Shown: positions 1 through 4,981 of the stretch, in pieces
Layout: each line of letters opens with the position of its first letter
How positions within the stretch are numbered: position 1 is the stretch's first letter
NCBI GenBank assembly: GCA_947303225.1
Contig: CAMYXG010000071.1
Coordinates: forward strand, 1 to 6,422
DNA from: an uncultured Caryophanales bacterium
Lineage (GTDB): Bacteria; Bacillota_I; Bacilli_A; RF39; UBA660
Length of the DNA stretch: 6,422 bases
Reading direction: 5' to 3'
Notes under the pieces: model-generated
Databases searched by the model: none
What the model was told of the DNA's origin: nothing
The model's input: the letters and a program-made list of their open reading frames with translations, nothing else
Program-made: the position numbers and the translations under genes

Positions 1-1169
1 TTTTAAAGGGAGAAATATCTAATTTTAAAGCTCATAGTAGAGGACACTTCTATTTTACTTTAAAAGATGAAGGAAGTCGTATTAATGCAATTATGTTTGC
101 ATCTAGTACTAAGGGAGTTAAGTTTCAGCCGCAAGATGGTATGAAAGTAATGGTTACTGGTCGAATTTCTGTATTTGAGGCAACTGGTCAATATCAAATT
201 TATGTTAATGAAATGATAGAGGATGGTATTGGTAATTTGTATATTGCCTTTGAACAGTTAAAGAAGAAATTAGAGGATGAAGGATTATTTGATCCGAGTA
301 AGAAAAAAGCTATTCCTAAAATTCCTAATCGAATTGGTGTAGTTACAGCTCCAACGGGGGCTGCTATTAGAGATATTATTTCTACTATTAAGAGAAGATG
401 GCCATTAACGAAAGTATTTTTGTTTCCTGCGTTAGTTCAAGGTGAAGATGCGAAAGAAGATATTGTAAGACAAATAAAAAAGGCTGAAGAATATCAGTTA
501 GATACATTAATTGTTGGACGTGGTGGAGGAAGTATTGAAGATTTATGGGCTTTTAATGAAGAAATTGTAGCAAGAGCTATTTATGAGTGTAGTATACCAG
601 TTATAAGTGCGGTTGGACATGAGGTGGATTTCACAATTGCTGATTTTGTAGCAGATTTACGTGCTCCTACACCAACTGGGGCAGCAGAGATGGCTGTTCC
701 ACAAATCAGTGATGTTTATCAATATTTAGGTCAATTAAATATTCGATTAAATAAAGTAATGATGAATAAAATTTCTCAATATCAAGAACGACTTACTGGT
801 ATTATGAATCGTAATATTATGAAAAATCCGATTAGTATTTATCAAACTAAGGAAATGATTTTTGATAATCTTATCGAGCGTCTTAGACATAGTACTGTTG
901 ACTTGGTTCATTTGAAAAGTCGTAAGCTTTTGGAATTGAAAAGTTCCTTTGTTTTAAGAAGTCCTTTTAAATTATTAGATAATAAGGCTAATAAATATTT
1001 GCAACTTGTTGGTAAATTGGAGACTTTAAGTCCATTATTAACATTAAAAAGGGGTTATACGATGACAAAGGTAGATGGAAAAGTGATGAGTAGTTGTAAA
1101 AAGATTAAAACGGGAGAGAAAATAGAAGTTCAATTTTGTGATGGTTCTATAAATGCGAGAGTTATATGA
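1..1169 (+). CDS. xseA: Exodeoxyribonuclease VII large subunit (5'-partial)
   Basis: This is the catalytic subunit of exonuclease VII, which degrades single-stranded DNA from both ends into oligonucleotides in the cytoplasm together with several XseB copies. The reading frame is open from base 3, well before the first ATG at 93. The upstream part encodes the end of the N-terminal OB-fold (EGEISNFKAHSRGHFYFTLK), so the true start lies outside, probably 20-30 residues further up. The visible 388 residues cover most of a family protein of about 400-450. The catalytic domain begins near RIGVVTAPTGAAIRDI (about 330-377). The conserved core is GRGGGSIEDLWAFNEE (516-563), then VGHEVDFTIAD (about 612-644) and RAPTPTGAAE. 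A helical, coiled-coil-like stretch and the C-terminal LKRGYT box (about 1047-1064) follow. The stop TGA overlaps the next start by 4 bp. Identification is firm; only the start is missing. Confidence 0.97.
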   Translation, partial: LKGEISNFKAHSRGHFYFTLKDEGSRINAIMFASSTKGVKFQPQDGMKVMVTGRISVFEATGQYQIYVNEMIEDGIGNLYIAFEQLKKKLEDEGLFDPSKKKAIPKIPNRIGVVTAPTGAAIRDIISTIKRRWPLTKVFLFPALVQGEDAKEDIVRQIKKAEEYQLDTLIVGRGGGSIEDLWAFNEEIVARAIYECSIPVISAVGHEVDFTIADFVADLRAPTPTGAAEMAVPQISDVYQYLGQLNIRLNKVMMNKISQYQERLTGIMNRNIMKNPISIYQTKEMIFDNLIERLRHSTVDLVHLKSRKLLELKSSFVLRSPFKLLDNKANKYLQLVGKLETLSPLLTLKRGYTMTKVDGKVMSSCKKIKTGEKIEVQFCDGSINARVI

Positions 1170-1579
1170 AAAAAATATTTAATAAATGTATCAATAATAT
1201 GACTATTTTTATTTTATTGTGTATTACAGTGATTGTTAATTTATATTTATTTCATTATGAAATTAGTGATTGCTATTGTCACTGCTATTCATCAGGCTCA
1301 TGTAATTGTGGATATGGTACTAAAGTATTTCATTATACTTCTGGATTTGAACATAATCTTCAAAGAAGTATATTTGTTATTATTTATATTATTTTATTTA
1401 TTTGTGCTTTCTATCAACTAAGAAAAAAGAAATCTATGTTCACTTTTTTAAATATCTTATTTATAATATGTGCTTCATGTTATATTATGTATAGTGATAT
1501 AGAATATGCTAATAATCCCCAAGAAAAATTACCAAGTACAGATGCGTATGGAACGTATTATAGTATACGAAAATGTTAA
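1166..1579 (+). CDS. Small membrane protein with extracytoplasmic Cys cluster, unknown function
   Basis: I do not recognise this 137-residue protein. It has three hydrophobic segments, at about residues 12-29, 68-84 and 91-109. Basic residues lie at the N-terminus and at 86-89 (RKKK). By the positive-inside rule the loop between helices 1 and 2 and the C-terminal tail should face outside. That loop holds five cysteines in thirteen residues (C36, C38, C40, C46, C48; motif CYCHC...CNC), which could bind metal or form disulfides. Further cysteines occur in the helices and at the last residue. The ATG overlaps the xseA stop (ATGA), suggesting translational coupling, and only a weak GAGAG stands upstream. 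xseB begins 19 bases after its stop, so it is embedded in the exonuclease VII operon, whose subunit genes are usually adjacent. The frame is open through 137 codons, and the hydrophobic pattern supports a real gene. Function unknown. Confidence 0.75.
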   Translation: MKKIFNKCINNMTIFILLCITVIVNLYLFHYEISDCYCHCYSSGSCNCGYGTKVFHYTSGFEHNLQRSIFVIIYIILFICAFYQLRKKKSMFTFLNILFIICASCYIMYSDIEYANNPQEKLPSTDAYGTYYSIRKC

Positions 1580-1582
1580 TAG

Positions 1583-1590
1583 AAAAGGAG
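1583..1590 (+). promoter_or_regulatory. Ribosome binding site deciding the xseB start
   Basis: AAAAGGAG stands 8 bases before the ATG at 1599. It selects that ATG over in-frame upstream starts (from 1506) that lie inside the preceding gene and would add 31 residues unlike the family. Confidence 0.8.
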
Positions 1591-1598
1591 AAAACAAA

Positions 1599-1820
1599 AT
1601 GGCAGAGAAAAAAGAAAAAGAATTAAGTTTTGAAGAAAGTCTTGTTAAATTAGAGGAGATTGTTAAAAAATTGGAAGTAGGAGATGTTCCTTTAGATGAT
1701 GCTATAGATGAGTTTAATAAGGCTATGAAGTTAGCTAAAAGTTGTGATGAAAAATTAAAGAGTGCAGACGAAGCTATTACTAAGCTTGTTAAAGAAGTGG
1801 ATTTCACTATTGATGAGTAA
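1599..1820 (+). CDS. xseB: Exodeoxyribonuclease VII small subunit
   Basis: This small helical subunit binds XseA to form exonuclease VII. The product is 73 residues, the usual length of the family (about 70-85). The diagnostic N-terminal pattern is present: LSFEESLVKLEEIVKKLE (residues 8-25), then VPLDDAIDEFNKAMKL and a second helix with CDEKLKSADEAI. Together these give the antiparallel helical hairpin of XseB. The start at 1599 is chosen because it has a good ribosome binding site and gives the family length. It is the last gene of the xse operon and is followed directly by an intrinsic terminator; no ispA-like gene follows, although one often does in Firmicutes. The C-terminus ends in EVDFTIDE, oddly like the EVDFTIAD segment of XseA. 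Confidence 0.95.
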   Translation: MAEKKEKELSFEESLVKLEEIVKKLEVGDVPLDDAIDEFNKAMKLAKSCDEKLKSADEAITKLVKEVDFTIDE

Positions 1821-1823
1821 AAG

Positions 1824-1850
1824 AAAGAGTACCAATTTGGTACTCTTTTT
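1824..1850. terminator. Intrinsic terminator, probably bidirectional
   Basis: A perfect 10-bp inverted repeat (AAAGAGTACC / GGTACTCTTT, 1824-1833 and 1839-1848) with the 5-base loop AATTT runs into a TTTTT tract on the + strand, 3 bases after the xseB stop. On the - strand the same hairpin is followed by CTTTT and lies directly after the stop of the 74-aa gene, whose TAA (1849-1851) touches the repeat. It can thus end both converging operons. Confidence 0.93.
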
Positions 1851-2073
1851 AGATCATTGTATATTTTAATAATAAATTACAGGCTAATTCAAACTCTTGT
1901 TCATTCTCTAGTGGAAGAATGATTTCTTTATCATTTTTATCTGTTTTTCGTATTAATGTATCTTCTTCATCATTAATATTTGATAAATATAAGTAGGAAG
2001 TATCTTCATGCTTTACTTCTTTGATTATTACATAACTTTCTCCGTCTATTTCGACTACTTCTAAATCTTTCAT
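1849..2073 (-). CDS. Small acidic DUF1292/YrzB-like protein
   Basis: A 74-residue acidic, soluble protein with no signal or membrane segment. The pattern of short strands (EVVEIDGESYVIIKEV, then SYLYLSN, an acidic turn, DTLIRKTDKNDKEIILPLEN) ending in an acidic helix-like EQEFELACNLLLKY resembles the DUF1292 (YrzB-like) proteins of Firmicutes. Those often sit near yrvK/yrzL-type housekeeping genes, and their role is not known. This match is from memory of the family pattern and is not certain. The ATG (2071-2073) overlaps the stop of the upstream 214-aa gene as ATGA. A strong AGGAGG (complement of 2083-2088) stands 9 bases before it, inside that gene, so the two are co-transcribed and probably translationally coupled. 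The stop abuts the shared terminator. Confidence 0.8.
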   Translation of the reverse strand: MKDLEVVEIDGESYVIIKEVKHEDTSYLYLSNINDEEDTLIRKTDKNDKEIILPLENEQEFELACNLLLKYTMI

Positions 2074-2714
2074 AAAGCTTTTCCTCCTACGATTTCTGTT
2101 TCTGGATGTTCTTCTGACATTCTTTTTAATTCTTCTTCTTTTTGATTTATTTCTAAATTAATTAAAATTCTTTGATCCATATCTTTTCTAAAATCTTCTG
2201 CTGTTTCATATCCTCTTTTTTCTAGATATGCATGAAAGCTTCCAAATTCTGTATGTTCTAAAACAAGACCTGTTTGATATTCTCCAATATTTACAAATAA
2301 GAGGTAGACTGCTTCATCAAAATCTTCTGAATTTTCTAGTTTTTCAGCAAGATCTTCATAATCATAGAAGAAATATTTACCGTTATCTGTTCTATGTTTT
2401 TCCGGAACAATTACTTCTTCAAAAAATTCCAATTTTGCTTCATCACGAACAATAATATCTCTTATTTGAGAAATTGCTATATTACTTGCTCCTAATAATA
2501 ATGCTGTTGAAACTGCTGTTATGCCTGCAATTGCTTTTAGTCTTAATAGAAAATCTTTTTTACTCATACGTATATAGTCTCTTTTTCTTCTAAGTGTTTT
2601 TCCAGATGTTGATCTTTTCTTCATTCTTTCATAGTTTCTTCTTGCTCTTTCTTCATCTACTTCAAATTCATAATGATGGCCAAAATCATTAGAATTTCTT
2701 CTGTAATTTGTCAT
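2070..2714 (-). CDS. Single-pass membrane protein, unknown function
   Basis: I do not recognise this 214-residue protein. Residues 1-58 are strongly charged and rich in Arg/Lys (for example RRNYERMKKRS and RRKRDYIR), so they should be cytoplasmic. One hydrophobic segment lies at about 61-83. The remaining 130 residues are acidic and should lie outside the membrane, with a predicted long charged helix near the end (about 180-203, rich in E and K). There is no lipobox and no cysteine. The start ATG has a GAGGTGGT ribosome binding site 4-5 bases before it and lies 18 bases after a good sigma-A -10 box, which fixes the start. It is the first gene of a two-gene operon with the DUF1292-like gene and is divergent from spoIVB. 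The sigma-A promoter suggests vegetative expression, so a sporulation role cannot be inferred from position alone. Confidence 0.85.
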   Translation of the reverse strand: MTNYRRNSNDFGHHYEFEVDEERARRNYERMKKRSTSGKTLRRKRDYIRMSKKDFLLRLKAIAGITAVSTALLLGASNIAISQIRDIIVRDEAKLEFFEEVIVPEKHRTDNGKYFFYDYEDLAEKLENSEDFDEAVYLLFVNIGEYQTGLVLEHTEFGSFHAYLEKRGYETAEDFRKDMDQRILINLEINQKEEELKRMSEEHPETEIVGGKAL

Positions 2715-2732
2715 ATTACCACCTCTATTATA

Positions 2733-2761
2733 ACTATACTGAACTTTTGTTAGAATGTCAA
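2733..2761 (-). promoter_or_regulatory. Sigma-A promoter of the minus-strand operon
   Basis: Read on the - strand: TTGACA (complement of 2756-2761, 6/6), a 17-base spacer, then TATAGT (complement of 2733-2738, 5/6). A second TATAAT lies 8 bases further on, at poor spacing. The start codon of the 214-aa gene follows 18 bases after the -10 box, with the ribosome binding site between. Confidence 0.85.
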
Positions 2762-2791
2762 AATAATTCCTATAAAGAGTTCCTTTTTTTT

Positions 2792-2820
2792 GTATATTTT
2801 GTCTAATTTTGGAAATTCTA
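2792..2820 (+). promoter_or_regulatory. Possible forespore (sigma-G/sigma-F) promoter of spoIVB
   Basis: GTATA (2792-2796) fits the -35 pattern GHATR of sigma-G and GYATA of sigma-F. After 17 bases, AATTCTA (2814-2820) fits the sigma-G -10 pattern CATHHTA except its first base. The longer GGAAATTCTA (2811-2820) fits 9 of 10 positions of the sigma-F -10 pattern, though with short spacing. B. subtilis spoIVB is known to be a forespore gene, so the match is in the right place. The weakness is that the start point would fall near 2827, leaving a leader of about 11 bases that cuts into the ribosome binding site (GAGGTGA, 2826-2832). A weaker sigma-A-like pair (TTGTTA 2747-2752, 18 bases, TATAAA 2771-2776) lies upstream. 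Confidence 0.4.
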
Positions 2821-2837
2821 TAACTGAGGTGAGGTAA

Positions 2838-3812
2838 ATGAAAATAAAAAGACTTTTTTTCTTCTTATTTTTACTTCTTTTTCCTTTTCCCATTTTTGCA
2901 TATTCTAGTAAAGTTGCTATTGGTGGTGATACAATTGGAATTGAAGTTCATTCTGATGGTGTTTACGTAGTTGGCTTTTATTCTGTTGATGGGAATGAGA
3001 TTGCAAAAGATGCTGGTTTTTTAGTTGGTGATGTTATTTTAGAAATTAATCATAAGAAGATGATTGATGTATCTTCTTTTCATGATATTATTCAAGAATC
3101 AAAAAACTATACATTTACAGTTCTTAGAGGAAATCAAAAGAAAGAAATTCCTTTATTTGTAAAGCTTGAACATCATATGTATCAAACTGGATTGTATGTG
3201 AAAGATCAAATTAATGGGATTGGGACTCTTTCTTATATTGATCCAGAAACAAAAGTATATGGTTCTTTAGGACATGAAATTTTAGAATCCTCTTCTTTTT
3301 CAAAATTCTTATTAAAAGAAGGTACTATTTATAAAGCAGAAGTTTCTTCTATAAAAAAAAGTGTTGATGGAAATACTGGAGAAAAAAATGCTATTATTGA
3401 TACAAATGAAGAGATTGGTAGTATTAATCGTAATGAAATAGATGGTATTTTTGGAATCTATACGAGTGATTTTTCTAATATGGATTTATTAGATGTTGGA
3501 GATAAAAAGGAAATTAGAAAAGGAAATGCTGTTATACGAACCGTATTACAAGATGATTTTGTAGAAGAGTTTCAAATTAATATTTTATCTATTGATGAGA
3601 ATGATCCTATTAAAAATATTTTATTTGAAATTACAGATTCTAAATTATTACGAAATAGTGGGGGAATTGTTCAAGGAATGAGTGGATCTCCTATTATTCA
3701 AAATCATAAAATAATTGGAGTTGTTAATTATGTTATAGTTGATGAAGCAAAAAGAGGTTATGGTATTTTTATACAAACAATGCTTGAAGAAGGGGATCGA
3801 TTAATTTCATAG
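2838..3812 (+). CDS. spoIVB: SpoIVB family serine peptidase (PDZ plus S55)
   Basis: SpoIVB is made in the forespore and secreted into the intermembrane space. In B. subtilis it cleaves SpoIVFA, releasing SpoIVFB to process pro-sigma-K, and also cleaves SpoIIQ. The 324-residue product has a hydrophobic signal or anchor segment at about residues 5-21 and a PDZ domain at about 40-110 (AKDAGFLVGDVILEINHKK). The S55 protease domain runs from about 130. Its catalytic residues are visible: H146 in GSLGHEI, D267 in ITDSKLL, and S282 in GIVQGMSGSPIIQN (275-289). The protein is about 100 residues shorter than the B. subtilis enzyme (426), with almost no region between anchor and PDZ. The ATG is fixed by GAGGTGA just upstream and by the signal segment. 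It is divergent from the 214-aa gene and upstream of the spoIIGA-sigE pair, not beside recN/spo0A. None of its known substrates is in the window. Confidence 0.95.
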   Translation: MKIKRLFFFLFLLLFPFPIFAYSSKVAIGGDTIGIEVHSDGVYVVGFYSVDGNEIAKDAGFLVGDVILEINHKKMIDVSSFHDIIQESKNYTFTVLRGNQKKEIPLFVKLEHHMYQTGLYVKDQINGIGTLSYIDPETKVYGSLGHEILESSSFSKFLLKEGTIYKAEVSSIKKSVDGNTGEKNAIIDTNEEIGSINRNEIDGIFGIYTSDFSNMDLLDVGDKKEIRKGNAVIRTVLQDDFVEEFQINILSIDENDPIKNILFEITDSKLLRNSGGIVQGMSGSPIIQNHKIIGVVNYVIVDEAKRGYGIFIQTMLEEGDRLIS

Positions 3813-3818
3813 TTGTAC

Positions 3819-3848
3819 TTGAAAAAGATATTAAATTGATGATACAAT
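3819..3848 (+). promoter_or_regulatory. Sigma-A promoter of the 106-aa membrane protein gene
   Basis: TTGAAA (3819-3824, 5/6), an 18-base spacer and TACAAT (3843-3848, 5/6) lie 7 bases after the spoIVB stop and 25 bases before the next ATG. The gene therefore does not depend on spoIVB transcription. Confidence 0.75.
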
Positions 3849-3873
3849 AGACTAGAAGATAGGAAGTGTTTTT

Positions 3874-4194
3874 ATGTATATCGATTTAATTGTTTTTTTG
3901 GTATTATTAATTGTAGTAGTAATGTTTTTTAAACGTTTTTCTTCTTTTGTATTTTTTATTGCTATTATTGATATTTTTTTACGAATACTTGCTTATATCA
4001 AACATAATATTCCAGCAAAAGATATTGCTGCATTAATTGGTAAATATTTACCAGAGAGTGTTTTTGATATTATTAATAAATATACTGCAAATATGGGGAT
4101 TATTAATGATATTTTAAAATGGTGTTTTGTAGGACTTATGAGTATTTTCTTATTTTATATTACTAAAATATTTTTAAAAAAGAAAAAGATATAA
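3874..4194 (+). CDS. Small three-helix membrane protein, unknown function
   Basis: I do not recognise this 106-residue protein. Hydrophobic segments lie at about residues 3-19, 24-41 and 83-99. Between the second and third is a 40-residue stretch (HNIPAKDIAALIGKYLPES and onward) that looks amphipathic or soluble. The C-terminus ends in KKKK and is probably cytoplasmic. By charge, the K20-R21 turn is inside and the central stretch may lie inside or at the membrane surface. AGGAAGTG (3861-3868) stands 5 bases before the ATG, a moderate ribosome binding site. The gene is a single-gene unit with its own sigma-A promoter and terminator, set between spoIVB and spoIIGA. The location invites a link to sporulation, but the vegetative-type promoter does not support it specifically. 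It is not one of the SpoIIIA proteins as far as I can tell. Confidence 0.82.
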   Translation: MYIDLIVFLVLLIVVVMFFKRFSSFVFFIAIIDIFLRILAYIKHNIPAKDIAALIGKYLPESVFDIINKYTANMGIINDILKWCFVGLMSIFLFYITKIFLKKKKI

Positions 4195-4197
4195 CAG

Positions 4198-4225
4198 AAA
4201 GCGACAAGAAAGTCGCTTTTTATTT
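4198..4225 (+). terminator. Intrinsic terminator before spoIIGA
   Basis: An 8-bp inverted repeat AAAGCGAC (4198-4205) / GTCGCTTT (4212-4219) with loop AAGAAA is followed by a T-rich tract (TTTTTATTT). It begins 3 bases after the stop of the 106-aa gene and ends about 25 bases before the spoIIGA start. Confidence 0.88.
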
Positions 4226-4239
4226 GATATTCTTTTCTT

Positions 4240-4252
4240 GGTGATGAAATTG
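4240..4252 (+). promoter_or_regulatory. Ribosome binding site and TTG start of spoIIGA
   Basis: TTG, GTG and ATG codons stand in frame at 4238, 4241 and 4244, none with a recognisable Shine-Dalgarno site. GGTGAT (4240-4245), the right half of the AGGAGGTGATC complement, lies 4 bases before the TTG at 4250. That is equivalent to about 8 bases from an AGGAGG core. Starting there gives MKIYYEYIVILNFLLD, which lines up with the MKIYLDV start of B. subtilis SpoIIGA. The ATG at 4244 would add only two residues and cannot be excluded. Confidence 0.5.
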
Positions 4253-4981
4253 AAGATTTATTATGAATATATTGTAATATTAAATTTTTTATTAGATTTT
4301 ATGATACTTTATGGAACAAAGCGTATTTTAAAAAGAAAACAATCTATTATAAGATTGTTATTAGCAAGTTTGTTTGGAGCTATGACTACTATTTTATTAT
4401 TTGTTCAAATATCTTCTTTTGAATTATTTCTTATTAAGATTTTTTTTAGTGTTTTAATGATTCTGATTGGGTTTGGTAAAAATGATTTTTTTCATAATAT
4501 ATTTTATTTTTATATTATGAGTATTATTGTTGGTGGAAGTGTTTATTTATTTGATTTAAGAAATTCTTCCCTTTTTTATTATATTGGATTATTATGTGTT
4601 AGTTGTGGTAGTGTGTTTATTTTTGTTTATGAGTATTTACAATATCAAAAAGTATTTCATCATAAGTATTGTGTAACAATTATTTATCATAAAAAGAAAT
4701 ATCTATTGGAAGGATTTATTGATACTGGGAATCGACTTGTTTCTCCAATTAAGAAAGAATCTGTTATTTTAGTTAATTTATCATTTGATATGAAACAAGT
4801 TATTTATGTTCCTTATAAAGCTCTAAATACGAGTGGAGTTATTCCTTGTATTAGACCTGATAAAGTTATTATTAATAAAAGGGAGTTTCATCATTGTTTA
4901 ATTGGTATTTCTAAAGATAAGTTTGATTTAAATGGAATGAACTGTATATTACCTAATATTTTTAAGGAGGAATTATGTTAA
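4250..4981 (+). CDS. spoIIGA: Sporulation sigma-E factor processing peptidase SpoIIGA
   Basis: SpoIIGA is a membrane-bound aspartic protease that removes the pro-sequence of sigma-E in the mother cell after a signal from the forespore protein SpoIIR. From the TTG start it is 243 residues. About five hydrophobic segments lie at residues 5-21, 32-51, 57-75, 83-101 and 108-128, followed by a soluble protease domain from about 139. The catalytic aspartate is D158 in GFIDTGNRL (codon 4721-4723), matching GLIDSGNQL of B. subtilis. The second conserved block, CLIGIS, is at 216-221. It is shorter than the B. subtilis protein (309), mostly in the protease domain. The 3' end overlaps sigE by 7 bp. No convincing promoter is seen between the upstream terminator and the start. 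The ATG at 4244 is the alternative start (245 residues). Confidence 0.93.
   Translation: MKIYYEYIVILNFLLDFMILYGTKRILKRKQSIIRLLLASLFGAMTTILLFVQISSFELFLIKIFFSVLMILIGFGKNDFFHNIFYFYIMSIIVGGSVYLFDLRNSSLFYYIGLLCVSCGSVFIFVYEYLQYQKVFHHKYCVTIIYHKKKYLLEGFIDTGNRLVSPIKKESVILVNLSFDMKQVIYVPYKALNTSGVIPCIRPDKVIINKREFHHCLIGISKDKFDLNGMNCILPNIFKEELC
4964..4970 (+). promoter_or_regulatory. Ribosome binding site of sigE inside spoIIGA
   Basis: AAGGAGG, the strongest Shine-Dalgarno sequence in the window, lies inside the last codons of spoIIGA, 4 bases before the sigE ATG. Together with the 7-bp gene overlap it indicates independent, efficient translation of sigE relative to the weakly started spoIIGA. Confidence 0.8.

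Noticed and set aside
1167..1169. TGA read as Trp (Mycoplasma code), extending xseA
   Set aside because: xseA ends properly at this TGA just after its conserved C-terminal box, the next gene starts on it, and all visible Trp codons are TGG.
1233..1421. 62-codon + strand ORF
   Set aside because: It lies wholly inside the 137-aa membrane protein gene in another frame, has no ribosome binding site, and its hydrophobicity is a by-product of the T-rich DNA.
1506..1598. N-terminal extension of xseB from an upstream in-frame ATG
   Set aside because: The 31 extra residues overlap the preceding gene and do not resemble XseB; the start at 1599 has the ribosome binding site and gives the family length.
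1529..1807. 92-codon - strand ORF
   Set aside because: It is the antisense shadow of xseB and the end of the preceding gene; the Ser/Leu-rich translation is typical of antisense reading.
2228..2455. 75-codon + strand ORF
   Set aside because: It is antisense to the 214-aa gene, with no ribosome binding site or promoter.
4200..4208. Spo0A-box-like CTTGTCGCT (on the - strand) before spoIIGA
   Set aside because: Only 6 of 9 positions match, and the bases are fully explained as the arm of the terminator hairpin.
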